Shown: piece by piece, positions 8,924-18,587 of the stretch | Layout: each line of letters starts with the position of its first letter | Numbering within the stretch: the stretch's first letter is position 1 | Assembly (NCBI RefSeq): GCF_039543505.1 | Contig: NZ_BAABJW010000003.1 | Span: 62,001-126,000 of the forward strand | Reading direction: 5' to 3' | DNA: 64,000 bases | From: Litoribaculum gwangyangense | GTDB taxonomy: Bacteria; Bacteroidota; Bacteroidia; Flavobacteriales; Flavobacteriaceae | The notes under the pieces: generated by a model | Told to the model about the DNA's origin: nothing | The model's input: only the letters and a program-made list of their open reading frames with translations | Database searches by the model: none | Made by a program: the position numbers and the translations under genes

Positions 8924-9955
8924 TTATCTTTTCAACAACGCTTGGTTTATTTTTTTCACTAAACTAGGTCCTTCGTAAATAAATCCAGTGTAAATCTGCA
9001 CTAAATCAGCTCCAGCTTCTATTTTTTCTAAAGCATCGTTCGCAGAGTGTATACCACCAACCCCAATTATTGGAAAGGACTTTTGACTTTTATCAGAAAG
9101 GTATTTGATAACACGTGTACTCTTATCTTTTATGGGCTGTCCACTTAAACCACCATTACCTATTTCTTTAAGTAGTTCTTCAGATGCCTTCAAACTACTT
9201 CTATTTGTAGAAGTATTACTAGCAATTACTCCATCTAACCTGGTCTCTTTTACTAGCTCCACAATTTCATCAAGCTGATTGTCATTTAAATCGGGCGCTA
9301 TTTTTAGTAAAATTGGTTTTTGCTTTTCAAAAGTCTTGTTAGCAGTTTGAACTGCACTAATCAATTCTTCCAAATAATCTTTATCATTTAATTTGGCATG
9401 ACTACTAACATTTGGGCAACTTACATTAAGCACAAAATAATCTACGTATGGATGCAAAGCATTAAAACATTCTAGGTAATCTCTGGTATAATCTTCAGGT
9501 TTTGTCGATGTGTTTTTTCCAATATTGCCACCAATGATAACCTTTCCTTTATTTTTTTTAAGTTGTTTTATGGCAGCTTCTAAACCTTCATTGTTAAAAC
9601 CCATTCGATTAATAATACCTTGGTCCTCTTTTAATCTAAATAATCTCTTTTTAGGATTTCCCGCTTGCCCTTTTGGGGTTACAGTTCCTATTTCAATAAA
9701 ACCAAAACCAAAATTTGCCAATTCATTATATAACACGGCATTTTTATCGAAACCAGCGGCTAAACCTACAGGATTTTTAAAGGTTAATCCTAATAAGTTT
9801 CGTTCTAATTTCTTGTCTTCAACAACATAAATACTTCTAAATAACGCTGAAAACCCTGGGATTTTTGAAGTTATTTTTATTAATGAAAAGGTAAAATGAT
9901 GAATTTTTTCGGGATCGAATAAAAAAAATAAAGGACGAAGTAATAATTTGTACAT
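8924..9955 (-). CDS. pyrD: Dihydroorotate dehydrogenase (quinone), class 2
   Basis: Membrane-associated FMN enzyme oxidising dihydroorotate to orotate in pyrimidine synthesis and passing electrons to quinone. The 343-residue length and N-terminal amphipathic segment (LLRPLFFLFDPEKIHHF) mark the class 2 type. Visible family blocks are NPVGLAAGFDKNA, FIEIGTVTPKGQAGNPKKR, NRMGFNNEG, the catalytic region LNVSCPNVSS (Ser base) and the FMN-phosphate loop GVGGIHSANDA. It is a single gene with a full promoter at 9970-10000 and no gap to the convergent protease gene, so no terminator of its own is visible. The call is secure. Confidence 0.97.
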   Translation of the reverse strand: MYKLLLRPLFFLFDPEKIHHFTFSLIKITSKIPGFSALFRSIYVVEDKKLERNLLGLTFKNPVGLAAGFDKNAVLYNELANFGFGFIEIGTVTPKGQAGNPKKRLFRLKEDQGIINRMGFNNEGLEAAIKQLKKNKGKVIIGGNIGKNTSTKPEDYTRDYLECFNALHPYVDYFVLNVSCPNVSSHAKLNDKDYLEELISAVQTANKTFEKQKPILLKIAPDLNDNQLDEIVELVKETRLDGVIASNTSTNRSSLKASEELLKEIGNGGLSGQPIKDKSTRVIKYLSDKSQKSFPIIGVGGIHSANDALEKIEAGADLVQIYTGFIYEGPSLVKKINQALLKR

Positions 9956-9969
9956 CAGTATTATTTATG

Positions 9970-10000
9970 CAAAAGTAATTCTAAATAAAAAAATGCGCAA
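9970..10000 (-). promoter_or_regulatory. pyrD promoter
   Basis: Read on the minus strand: TTG at 10000-9998, 20 bases, then TACTTTTG at 9977-9970. Both boxes and the spacing fit the Bacteroidota consensus. The transcription start would be near 9964, leaving a short leader before the ATG at 9955. Confidence 0.6.
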
Positions 10001-10091
10001 TTCAAATGATAAAAATCTCAATAATCGTAACTTTAGGCTTTGAAAGCTGTTTAATTATTTCACTCAAGCTCTAAATATATTTTATAAAAAT

Positions 10092-11330
10092 ATGATCTCT
10101 AAAGAACACATCATAAAACGCTTTATTAGCTACGTGACCATTGACACCCAATCTGATCCAAATTCTGAAACCACACCAAGCACCAAAAAACAATGGGATT
10201 TAGCAAACAAACTGGCTGAAGAATTGAAGTCTATTGGCATGCAAGAAGTCACCATTGATGAAAATGCGTATATCATGGCAACTTTACCAAGTAATGTTAA
10301 ACACGAAGTACCTGTTATTGGTTTCATTTCGCATTTTGATACCTCGCCAGATTTTACGGGAGCTAATGTAAAACCTCAAATTATCGATAAATATAATGGT
10401 AAAAACATTGTTCTTAAAAAAAAGGAAAACATAGTATTGTCGCCAGATTATTTTGAAGATTTACACCAATATAAAGGTCAAACCCTTATAACCACAGATG
10501 GCACCACCCTTTTAGGCGCTGATGACAAAGCAGGTATTTGTGAAATTGTGTCGGCCATGGAATATTTAATCAACCATCCTGAAATTAAACATGGTAAAAT
10601 TCGAGTTGGATTTACCCCTGACGAAGAAATTGGTAGAGGTGCTCACAAATTTGATGTAAATAAATTTGGAGCAGATTGGGCATACACCATGGATGGTAGC
10701 CAAATAGGTGAATTAGAATATGAAAATTTTAATGCAGCCGGTGCGGTTGTCACAGTTAAAGGTAAAAGTGTACATCCAGGTTATGCCAAAGGAAAAATGA
10801 TTAATTCGCTTTATATAGCCCAGGAATTTATTAATTCCTTGCCAAGGATTGAGACACCAGAGCATACCGAAGGGTATCAAGGCTTTTTTCATTTACATGA
10901 TGTTAACGGAAATGTTGAGCAAACCATGCTTAAATATATTATTAGAGATCATGATAAGAAACATTTCGAAGCTCGAAAAGAAGTGATGGTAAAACTAACC
11001 AACGAACTTAACTCACAATATGGCCGAGAAATTATCAGTATTGAAATTAAAGACCAATATTTCAATATGAAGGAACAAATAGAACCAGTTATGCATATTG
11101 TTAATATTGCCGAAAAAGCTATGAAAGAGCTAGATATTACACCTATCATTAAACCCATTCGAGGTGGTACAGATGGCTCGCAATTAAGTTATATGGGGTT
11201 ACCTTGCCCCAATATTTTTGCAGGTGGACATAATTTTCATGGACGCTATGAATATGTTCCTGTTGAAAGTATGATAAAAGCTACCGAGGTCATTTGTAAA
11301 ATAGCTGAATTAACTGCGAAAAGGAAATAA
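10092..11330 (+). CDS. pepT: Peptidase T (tripeptide aminopeptidase)
   Basis: Cytoplasmic M20B zinc aminopeptidase that removes the N-terminal residue of tripeptides. The 412 residues carry the expected blocks: FISHFDTSPDFTG (first metal His with its Asp), TTDGTTLLGADDKAG (bridging Asp), FTPDEEIGRGAHKF (catalytic Glu-Glu), YTMDGS, and the late metal His in NIFAGGHNFHGRYE. A dimerisation lid lies at about 210-320. The gene stands alone, with about 130 bases of AT-rich sequence upstream and no clear promoter consensus. Full length, no anomalies. Confidence 0.95.
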   Translation: MISKEHIIKRFISYVTIDTQSDPNSETTPSTKKQWDLANKLAEELKSIGMQEVTIDENAYIMATLPSNVKHEVPVIGFISHFDTSPDFTGANVKPQIIDKYNGKNIVLKKKENIVLSPDYFEDLHQYKGQTLITTDGTTLLGADDKAGICEIVSAMEYLINHPEIKHGKIRVGFTPDEEIGRGAHKFDVNKFGADWAYTMDGSQIGELEYENFNAAGAVVTVKGKSVHPGYAKGKMINSLYIAQEFINSLPRIETPEHTEGYQGFFHLHDVNGNVEQTMLKYIIRDHDKKHFEARKEVMVKLTNELNSQYGREIISIEIKDQYFNMKEQIEPVMHIVNIAEKAMKELDITPIIKPIRGGTDGSQLSYMGLPCPNIFAGGHNFHGRYEYVPVESMIKATEVICKIAELTAKRK

Positions 11331-11435
11331 AACCTTTATCCTAGCCCTGTAGAAAACTTCTGCTAAATTCGTTTCATTTTTAACAAAAAACCTTGAAACA
11401 ATATCATATCAGGTCTATTTAAATAATAAATAATA

Positions 11436-14072
11436 TTATTTTAGACTATCTAAACTAGCTTTAATCGTGTCAATTTTTGCCAAGGCATCAGCTTCCTTTT
11501 TCTTTTCGCTAGCAACCACCTGGTCGGGCGCATTATTTACAAAACGTTCATTGGATAATTTATTTTGAACCGATTTTAAAAAGCCCTCTGTATATTGTAA
11601 TTCTTCGGTTAGCTTCTTTATTTCAGAATCAACATCGATACTTCCAGCCATTGGGATAAAATACTCACTCGATTTTACTCTAAAAGTTAATGCGCCTTCA
11701 ATCGCCTCAGAAACATAATTTATGCCATCCAAATTACCAAGTTTCTTAATAATTGAATCAAAATTGGTATTTGAATTTTCTTTGTTTAATACTGAAAAAC
11801 CAATAACATCCTTAAAAGGAATATTTTTTTCTTTTCTAATACTTCTAATCCCTGAAATAACCTCAGACACAAATTCAAACTCGGTAATTAAGGTTTCGTT
11901 TATTGGTTTAGCTACTGGCCATTTTGAAATAATCAACGCTTCTTCTGGTGTTCTTTCTTTCATGTAATGCCAAATGTCCTCGGTTAAAAATGGCATAAAC
12001 GGATGTATTATTTTTAAATTATCCTCGAAAATAGCAATCACGCTTTTTAAAGTTTTAGCATCAATTGGTTGCTGATATCCAGGTTTTATCATTTCTAAAA
12101 ACCAACCACAAAAATCATCAAAAATGAGTTTATATATAGTCATTAAGGCATCGCTTAAGCGATATTTACTAAAATGATCTTCAATTTCAAGTAAGGCTTT
12201 TTGAAATTTGGATTCGTACCAAGCAATCGCCATTTTACTAGATTCTGGTTGGTCAATGGCTTTTGAAACTTCCCAACCATCAACCAAACGGAAAGCATTC
12301 CAAATTTTAGTACCAAAACCTTTTCCTTGTTGACATAATGATTCATCAAATAATAAATCGTTACCAGCCGCACTACTTAATAATAAACCTACACGAACTC
12401 CATCGGCACTATATTCTTCAATCAATTTTAGAGCATCAGGTGAGTTACCCAATTGCTTACTCATTTTACGGCGTTGTTTGTCACGCACTAAACCCGTTAA
12501 GTATACATTGTTGAACGGTTTTTCACCTTTATATTCGTAACCGGCAATAATCATACGTGCAACCCAAAAAAATAAAATATCTGGTCCTGTTACCAAATCG
12601 TTGGTGGGATAATAATAATTTATGTCCTTATTCTCTGGATTTCTAATACCATCGAATACACTTATTGGCCATAACCAAGATGAAAACCAGGTATCTAAAG
12701 CATCCGTATCTTGCCTTAAGTCTTTGGTTGTTAAAGCTTGATTATTTGTTGCTTTCTTAGCTTTTTCAAGGGCTTGTTCTATCGTTTCGGCAACCACAAA
12801 ATGGTCTTTCCCATCTCCATAATAATAAGCTGGTATTTGTTGGCCCCAGATTAACTGACGTGAAATATTCCAATCGCGGATATTTTCCATCCAATGGCGA
12901 TAGGTGTTTTCAAATTTCTTCGGATATAAATTGATTTCAGGATTTTCTCCTAAAACAGCCTGAGTAGCAGGTTTTGCGAGTTCTTCCATTTTAAGAAACC
13001 ATTGGTCACTTAAACGAGGTTCAATAACTGCTTTAGTCCGTTCGGAAGTTCCAACTTTATTCAAATGCGATTCTGTTTTTATCAAAAACCCATTTTCTTC
13101 AAGCTCTTTTACGATTTCTTTGCGCACCACAAACCTATCCTTACCCTCGTAATGCAAGCCATAACTGTTTAAAGAAGCGTCTTCATTAAAAATATCTATG
13201 ACTTCAAGGCTGTGTTTATCTCCAAGATTTTTATCGTTTTCATCATGTGCAGGTGTTACTTTTAAGCACCCAGTACCAAATTCCATATCAACGTACTCAT
13301 CCTCAATGATGGGGACAACACGATTACAAATGGGTACGATGGCTTTTTTTCCTCGTAAATGTGAAAATCTGTCATCATTTGGATTGATACAAATGGCAGT
13401 ATCTCCAAAAATGGTTTCTGGTCGTGTTGTAGCGATGGTTAACGTATCAGGGCTTCCGTCTATTTTATACTGCAAATAATACAGATTTCCTTGGCGTTCT
13501 TCATAAATAACTTCTTCATCAGAAAGCGTTGTTTTTGCCTCCGGATCCCAATTTACCATTCTAAAACCACGATAAATCAGTCCTTTTTCATATAAATCAA
13601 CAAAAACTTTAATAACGGCTTCAGACATATCGTCATCTAAAGTGAACTTTGTTCTATCCCAATCGCAGGAACACCCTAATTTTTTAAGCTGTTGTAAAAT
13701 AACCCCTCCATATTCATGAGTCCAATCCCAAGCGTGCTTTAAAAACTCCTCTCGAGTTAAGTCGCTTTTATTTATACCTTGTTCCTTCAATTTGGCAACC
13801 ACTTTAGCTTCGGTAGCAATGGAGGCATGATCCGTACCAGGCACCCAGCAGGCGTTTTTCCCCAATAAACGTGCACGACGTATTAACACGTCTTGAATGG
13901 TATTATTGAGCATGTGCCCCATATGCAAAACCCCAGTTACATTGGGTGGTGGTATAACAATGGTATAAGGCTCTCTTTCATCGGGTTCAGAATGAAAATA
14001 ATTATGTTTCATCCAGTAGTCGTACCACTTATTTTCTACCTGATTAGCATCATATTTGGAAGGCATTTGCAT
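11436..14072 (-). CDS. valS: Valyl-tRNA synthetase
   Basis: Charges tRNA-Val with valine. The protein (about 878 residues) has the class I signature PPPNVTGVLHMGH (HIGH as HMGH), an inserted editing domain with TTRPETIFGDTA, the KMSKQLGN loop (KMSKS variant), an anticodon-binding helical domain and a C-terminal coiled-coil arm ending IDTIKASLDSLK. I place the start at the Met of MQMPSKYDANQ. An upstream in-frame ATG at 14105 would lie inside or before the -7 box at 14103-14110 and adds 11 residues unlike the family. It is a single-gene unit. Only the start is open. Confidence 0.96.
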   Translation of the reverse strand: MQMPSKYDANQVENKWYDYWMKHNYFHSEPDEREPYTIVIPPPNVTGVLHMGHMLNNTIQDVLIRRARLLGKNACWVPGTDHASIATEAKVVAKLKEQGINKSDLTREEFLKHAWDWTHEYGGVILQQLKKLGCSCDWDRTKFTLDDDMSEAVIKVFVDLYEKGLIYRGFRMVNWDPEAKTTLSDEEVIYEERQGNLYYLQYKIDGSPDTLTIATTRPETIFGDTAICINPNDDRFSHLRGKKAIVPICNRVVPIIEDEYVDMEFGTGCLKVTPAHDENDKNLGDKHSLEVIDIFNEDASLNSYGLHYEGKDRFVVRKEIVKELEENGFLIKTESHLNKVGTSERTKAVIEPRLSDQWFLKMEELAKPATQAVLGENPEINLYPKKFENTYRHWMENIRDWNISRQLIWGQQIPAYYYGDGKDHFVVAETIEQALEKAKKATNNQALTTKDLRQDTDALDTWFSSWLWPISVFDGIRNPENKDINYYYPTNDLVTGPDILFFWVARMIIAGYEYKGEKPFNNVYLTGLVRDKQRRKMSKQLGNSPDALKLIEEYSADGVRVGLLLSSAAGNDLLFDESLCQQGKGFGTKIWNAFRLVDGWEVSKAIDQPESSKMAIAWYESKFQKALLEIEDHFSKYRLSDALMTIYKLIFDDFCGWFLEMIKPGYQQPIDAKTLKSVIAIFEDNLKIIHPFMPFLTEDIWHYMKERTPEEALIISKWPVAKPINETLITEFEFVSEVISGIRSIRKEKNIPFKDVIGFSVLNKENSNTNFDSIIKKLGNLDGINYVSEAIEGALTFRVKSSEYFIPMAGSIDVDSEIKKLTEELQYTEGFLKSVQNKLSNERFVNNAPDQVVASEKKKEADALAKIDTIKASLDSLK

Positions 14073-14102
14073 ACTTTGGAATAGTTTTTGAACAATGATG
14101 TG

Positions 14103-14110
14103 CAAAAGTA
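14103..14110 (-). promoter_or_regulatory. Probable valS -7 box
   Basis: TACTTTTG on the minus strand fits TAnnTTTG; no TTG at the normal upstream distance. It predicts a transcription start near 14097, which rules out the ATG at 14105 and supports translation from 14072. Confidence 0.4.
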
Positions 14111-14255
14111 CTTATATTTCTTTTTCTATGAAAGTTATTATGGTTATTGGTAAAATGGATGACACAATATTTTAACAGTTTTAAACCAATTAACTAAAAA
14201 GTTGTACGTACATTTAACTAAGTTAAATATGTTAATAAACCTGCATTACATCTAT

Positions 14256-14263
14256 TATTTTTG
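14256..14263 (+). promoter_or_regulatory. Probable -7 box for the DUF1573 gene
   Basis: TATTTTTG fits TAnnTTTG without a clear upstream TTG. The leader would be about 110 bases, long for this genome. The whole 306-base gap 14073-14378 is AT-rich and holds only this box and the valS box; I see no riboswitch fold or small gene. Confidence 0.35.
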
Positions 14264-14378
14264 CAGATTGTAGAAAAAGTAAGTATGTTTGATTAGAAAT
14301 AAAGATTAAAACAACCAAGAAACCTTATATAATAAACTTATTATAAAGGTGTTAAAGTGAAAAATAAAAGAAAAAATC

Positions 14379-14795
14379 ATGAAACAATTAATTACAATTT
14401 TATTTATCGGATTAATCAGTTTTAGTTTAAATGCGCAAGCAAAAATTGAATTTAAAACTGAGACTATTGATTATGGAACTATTGAAAAAGGTGCTAATGG
14501 TGTAAGAGTTTTTGAATTTACTAATACTGGTAATGAGCCATTAATTGTATCTAAGGTAACCTCTAGTTGTGGTTGTACCGTTCCAAATTGGTCAAAAGAT
14601 CCTATTTTACCTGGAAAAACTGGTCAAATTGAGGTAAAATATGATACCAACAGAGTGATGCCTATTAGAAAAACAATAACTGTAATTTCCAATGCAGATA
14701 AACCAACTGTTGCTTTGAAAATAAAAGGTGAAGTTGTAGACCCAAGTAAAGTAAGTTTACTAGAAAAAAAAGAAAAAAGTATAGTTCAGCAATAA
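14379..14795 (+). CDS. Exported DUF1573 domain protein
   Basis: A 138-residue protein with a signal peptide (about 1-19, cleaved after LNA) and one DUF1573 domain, an immunoglobulin-like beta-sandwich found in great numbers in Bacteroidota. Conserved blocks are IDYGTIEKGANGVRVFEFTN, TGNEPL, SSCGCTVP and PGKTGQIEVKYDT. The Cys-Gly-Cys pair is typical and may hold a disulphide or a metal. It should be periplasmic or surface-exposed; its molecular function is unknown. It is transcribed alone and closed by a perfect 16-bp terminator. The family call is firm. Confidence 0.88.
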   Translation: MKQLITILFIGLISFSLNAQAKIEFKTETIDYGTIEKGANGVRVFEFTNTGNEPLIVSKVTSSCGCTVPNWSKDPILPGKTGQIEVKYDTNRVMPIRKTITVISNADKPTVALKIKGEVVDPSKVSLLEKKEKSIVQQ

Positions 14796-14813
14796 CATCA
14801 ATACTAACATAAA

Positions 14814-14850
14814 AAAACAAAACCCAAGCCATTTGCTTGGGTTTTGTTTT
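14814..14850. terminator. Bidirectional terminator
   Basis: Perfect 16-bp inverted repeat (14814-14829 and 14835-14850, 5-base loop) with A-run before and T-run after, between the convergent DUF1573 and PDZ-protease genes; it abuts the stop of the latter. Confidence 0.88.
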
Positions 14851-16194
14851 TTATAATGGCGATTTTAAATCAAAGCTAAAGGTTAACTCCAGTCCATTTC
14901 TATTAACTTTTAACCTCATCTTTTTTCCAATACTCCCATAAAACATTTCTGTTATGTCCTGAAGAGTATAATTATATGATGGCTTACCATTAATATTAAG
15001 TATGATATCTCCAATTAGTAATCCCGCTCTTTCTGCAGGTGAATCTTTTCGCAATTCAACAATGGTGTAAGCAGGTTTCAACGAAAGTTTATATTTAGGA
15101 TTAACAATAATTGTATTACTCTCATTAACGCTATTTTTGGGTAATTTAATAACGCTATTAATATAAATGACATCATCGTCAGCTTCTTTAACGAGCCTAA
15201 CACCTTCATGAGCTAACTCAATACCAGTCCTATTATATGTAAAATTTTCCTTGAAATAAGCATTCTTCTTGATTGTGATAAGTGCTTTATGGTAATCAAT
15301 AACTATATTAAATCGCTTCAAAATATTACCTGCTATGCTCCCGTTTCTGTCTTTATGATTTCGAGCAAAAGATATTGAACTTGAATCTGGATAAGCCACA
15401 TGAGCGCTTTTTAATTCAAAACTATTTAATGAAAAAGCGTCAATTTTTGATCTTTTACCATAGACACTCCCGCTTAATCCGTGCCCCAGAAAATCATTAA
15501 AGAATTTATCTCCACATTTAATTCCTAAAGAATCATCTTCAAATAACCATAAAGAATCACTGCCACCAGAATCTATTAATAATTTTACGGGTATCTTATT
15601 TTCATTTATTTTTACCGTTGCATTCACATAAGGCTTTTTTTTATAGAATTTTAAATTTAACTTTTCACAATTTTTACAACCTGTAAACTCATATTTTTCA
15701 TGACTTGTTAATCGAATGTATTTGCTGGAATAATTTATTTCAACTACAAAATCTTTAAACAAATCATATCCAATTATTCCATGAACCGGAATCCCTAACC
15801 TTGGAGCAAAATTCAAATGAGCATCATAAACAGCATATAAATCTTGATTTAAATTAATGGCATCACCAATCTTAAAAATGTTATTAGTTGATTTTAATGC
15901 TTTTACAGATTCGCCTTCACCTAAGCCGCGTAAATAAATAGTTTCGGTATTCTTAATTTTTAGGGTGTCTGATACATTTAAGAAATTAAAAATAATGGGT
16001 TTACTAACACCTGTATCAACTAAAAAGGATAGAGTTACACCATTAATCTCAACAGGGATTACGATTAAATTATTTATTAATTTAAATCTTATTTTTTCTG
16101 ATTGTTTCTTGTTTTGAACAACAAACTTACTTTGCGAAAAACCATAATTATTTAAACAAAAAAATAAAATTATTAAGATTAAATATTTGTGCAT
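14851..16194 (-). CDS. Exported retropepsin-like aspartyl protease with PDZ domain
   Basis: A 447-residue protein with a signal peptide (about 1-20). Two aspartic-protease half-sites are visible: LSFLVDTGVSKPI (DTG) at about residue 55 and VKLLIDSGGSDSL (DSG) at about residue 205, each followed by a hydrophobic strand. Retropepsins normally dimerise to supply two Asp residues; here both are in one chain. A PDZ domain at about 365-440 has RKDSPAERAGLLIGDIILNING. It probably acts as a periplasmic or surface protease or peptide-binding protein. Related proteins are common in Bacteroidota but poorly studied. Single gene, no clear promoter. Confidence 0.85.
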   Translation of the reverse strand: MHKYLILIILFFCLNNYGFSQSKFVVQNKKQSEKIRFKLINNLIVIPVEINGVTLSFLVDTGVSKPIIFNFLNVSDTLKIKNTETIYLRGLGEGESVKALKSTNNIFKIGDAINLNQDLYAVYDAHLNFAPRLGIPVHGIIGYDLFKDFVVEINYSSKYIRLTSHEKYEFTGCKNCEKLNLKFYKKKPYVNATVKINENKIPVKLLIDSGGSDSLWLFEDDSLGIKCGDKFFNDFLGHGLSGSVYGKRSKIDAFSLNSFELKSAHVAYPDSSSISFARNHKDRNGSIAGNILKRFNIVIDYHKALITIKKNAYFKENFTYNRTGIELAHEGVRLVKEADDDVIYINSVIKLPKNSVNESNTIIVNPKYKLSLKPAYTIVELRKDSPAERAGLLIGDIILNINGKPSYNYTLQDITEMFYGSIGKKMRLKVNRNGLELTFSFDLKSPL

Positions 16195-16316
16195 TAAATA
16201 AGGATTGTTTTGGTCCTTTCAATTTACAAATCTTTATAGTAGCTTACTGATTTATAACCGTTTTTTAAAAAAACTTTAAGATAATTTTCTCAACTTTGTA
16301 GCTTAAAGTCTTACAA

Positions 16317-17507
16317 ATGCCAACAATATCAAAAAAAGGGCAATTAATGCCACAATCGCCTATACGGAAATTGGTACCTTATGCTGAAGAGGCTATAAAA
16401 AAGGGGAAAACTATTTATTACTTAAATATTGGGCAACCAGATATAAAAACCCCTAAAATCGCTTTGGATGCTGTTAAAATTCATTCTTTGGATATTTTGG
16501 CTTATACTAGGTCTGAGGGTTCAGAAGATTACAGAAAAAAAATTGCCAATTATTATAGGAAAAATGACATTCAAGTAAATCATGATGACATTATTGTAAC
16601 CACAGGTGGAAGCGAAGCACTACTTTTTGCATTTGGTAGTATTATGGATATGGATGATGAAATTATAATCCCAGAGCCTTTTTATGCCAATTATAATGGG
16701 TTTTCTACGGCATCAGGAGTAAATATAGTCCCCGTGATTTCCAAAATTGAAGATAATTTTGCATTGCCTCCCATTGAGGAATTTGAAAAACTAATTACAC
16801 CTAAAACCAAAGCCATATTAATTTGCAACCCAGGAAACCCAACAGGATATTTATATTCTAAGGAAGAAATTCAAAAACTAGCTGCTATTGTTAAAAAACA
16901 TGATTTATTTTTAATAGCCGACGAGGTTTATCGTGAATTTGCGTATGATGGTAATACACACTATTCCATTATGCAGGAAAAAGGGCTAGAAGATTATGCT
17001 ATTATGATTGATTCTGTTTCTAAACGTTACAGTATGTGCGGTGCCAGAATTGGCTGCTTGGTTTCAAAAAACAAACAGGTTATCCAAACGGTGTTAAAAT
17101 TTGCCCAAGCACGGTTAAGTCCCCCAACATTGGCGCAAATTGCTAGTGAAGCTGCCTTAGATACCCCACAAAGTTATTTTGATGATGTTATAGAAGAATA
17201 TGTTGAACGCCGAAACATATTAATTGATGAATTAAGTAAAATTGAAGGTGTTAAAGTGGCTAAACCAAAAGGAGCCTTTTATTGTATAGCTGAATTACCC
17301 GTAAAAAATTCAGATGATTTTGCACAATGGCTACTTGAACATTTTGATGTTAACAAAGAAACTGTTATGGTGGCACCTGCAGGTGGATTTTATTCCACTC
17401 CAGGTGTTGGTTTAAACCAAATTAGAATCGCATACGTATTAAATAAAAACAGCCTTATAAAATCAGTTAATATCATAAAGGAAGCTCTAAAAGTATATAA
17501 AGACTAG
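16317..17507 (+). CDS. Pyridoxal-phosphate-dependent class I aminotransferase
   Basis: A 396-residue fold-type I aminotransferase, AspC/AspB-like. Seen: YLNIGQPDIKTP at the start, TTGGSEALLFAF (cofactor phosphate cup), LICNPGNPTGYLYSKEE (substrate Asn), LIADEVYREF (pyridine-N Asp and Tyr), SVSKRYSMCGARIGCL (Schiff-base Lys in SVSK), and the carboxylate-binding Arg region NQIRIAYV. The likely reaction is aspartate- or aromatic-type transamination in the cytoplasm; the substrate cannot be fixed from motifs. Its TAG stop overlaps the GTG start of murB by one base, so the two are translationally coupled. Confidence 0.9.
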   Translation: MPTISKKGQLMPQSPIRKLVPYAEEAIKKGKTIYYLNIGQPDIKTPKIALDAVKIHSLDILAYTRSEGSEDYRKKIANYYRKNDIQVNHDDIIVTTGGSEALLFAFGSIMDMDDEIIIPEPFYANYNGFSTASGVNIVPVISKIEDNFALPPIEEFEKLITPKTKAILICNPGNPTGYLYSKEEIQKLAAIVKKHDLFLIADEVYREFAYDGNTHYSIMQEKGLEDYAIMIDSVSKRYSMCGARIGCLVSKNKQVIQTVLKFAQARLSPPTLAQIASEAALDTPQSYFDDVIEEYVERRNILIDELSKIEGVKVAKPKGAFYCIAELPVKNSDDFAQWLLEHFDVNKETVMVAPAGGFYSTPGVGLNQIRIAYVLNKNSLIKSVNIIKEALKVYKD

Positions 17508-18520
17508 TGCATATTCTTCAAAACATATCCCTAAAATCCTACAATACTTTTGGTATTGATGTCAATGCAAAATACTTTGTATCAGTTTCAAATATAGATG
17601 AATTGACTGATATTCTTTCACGAAAAGAGTACACCCAAAAGCTTATTTTGGGAGGTGGCAGTAACATGCTTTTAACCAAAGATTTTGATGGCTTGGTTAT
17701 TCATATCAATTTTAAGGGTATTGATATAGTCTCAGAAAACGAAGATATCGTTTATGTAAAAGCCAATGCTGGTGAAAACTGGCATGAATTTGTTGTTTGG
17801 TGTATTAAGAATAATTTTGGAGGTATTGAAAATTTATCTTTAATCCCTGGAAATGTTGGTACCGCTCCTATACAAAACATTGGTGCTTATGGGGTAGAAC
17901 TTCAAGATGTTTTTGATTCCTGTGAAGCTATTTCTGTTAAGGACATGCAGATGAAAACATTTTCTAAAAAAGCATGTAATTTTGGTTATAGAAACTCCGT
18001 TTTTAAGCAAGAAGCCAAAGGGGACTTTATTATTACCAGCGTTATTTTTAAACTCACTAAACATAGCCATAAATTACATATTAATTATGGCAGTATTTCG
18101 TCAGAACTTGAGGCCATGAAAATTGACAATCCCTCCATTAAAGATGTTTCCAACGCAGTGATTGCCATAAGGGAAAGGAAGTTACCAAACCCAAAAGTTA
18201 TTGGAAATAGTGGTAGTTTCTTCAAAAATCCTATCATATCAAAAAATCATTTTAACCAATTATATCAAAATTTTAACGACATCCCTAGTTATCCAGTTAA
18301 TGATGAGGAAGTTAAAGTCCCTGCAGGTTGGTTAATTGAAAAAGCCGGATTCAAAGGAAAACGCTTTGGTGATTATGGAGTTCATAAAAACCAAGCTCTA
18401 GTTTTAGTAAATTATGGAAATGCGAAAGGTGAGGATATTTTAAATCTTGCAAAATTACTCCAAAGAACTGTTAAACGTCTTTTTGATATTTCAATAGAAG
18501 CAGAAGTAAATATCTTATAA
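17507..18520 (+). CDS. murB: UDP-N-acetylmuramate dehydrogenase
   Basis: FAD enzyme that reduces UDP-GlcNAc-enolpyruvate to UDP-N-acetylmuramate, the second committed step of peptidoglycan synthesis. The 337-residue length fits the type I (E. coli-like) form. Motifs: NTFGIDVNAKYFV, LGGGSNMLLTKDFDG (FAD phosphate), the SLIPGNVGTAPIQNIGAYG block, FGYRNSVFK (substrate Arg), GNSGSFFKNP (proton-donor Ser) and a C-terminal EAEVNIL with the catalytic Glu. It starts with GTG overlapping the aminotransferase stop (TAGTG). No neighbouring cell-wall genes. Confidence 0.96.
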   Translation: MHILQNISLKSYNTFGIDVNAKYFVSVSNIDELTDILSRKEYTQKLILGGGSNMLLTKDFDGLVIHINFKGIDIVSENEDIVYVKANAGENWHEFVVWCIKNNFGGIENLSLIPGNVGTAPIQNIGAYGVELQDVFDSCEAISVKDMQMKTFSKKACNFGYRNSVFKQEAKGDFIITSVIFKLTKHSHKLHINYGSISSELEAMKIDNPSIKDVSNAVIAIRERKLPNPKVIGNSGSFFKNPIISKNHFNQLYQNFNDIPSYPVNDEEVKVPAGWLIEKAGFKGKRFGDYGVHKNQALVLVNYGNAKGEDILNLAKLLQRTVKRLFDISIEAEVNIL

Positions 18521-18587
18521 TCAAAAAGAAATTTCTATTTTTGATTCCAACAATCCTGAGTAACCTAATGTACTAAACCAACTTAAC

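Noticed and set aside
11421..11441. Terminator hairpin near the end of valS
   Set aside because: The 8-bp stem is made only of A and T and overlaps the stop codon; too weak to call.
14072..14105. valS start at 14105
   Set aside because: This ATG overlaps the likely -7 box and gives 11 residues unlike other valyl-tRNA synthetases; the start at 14072 is preferred.
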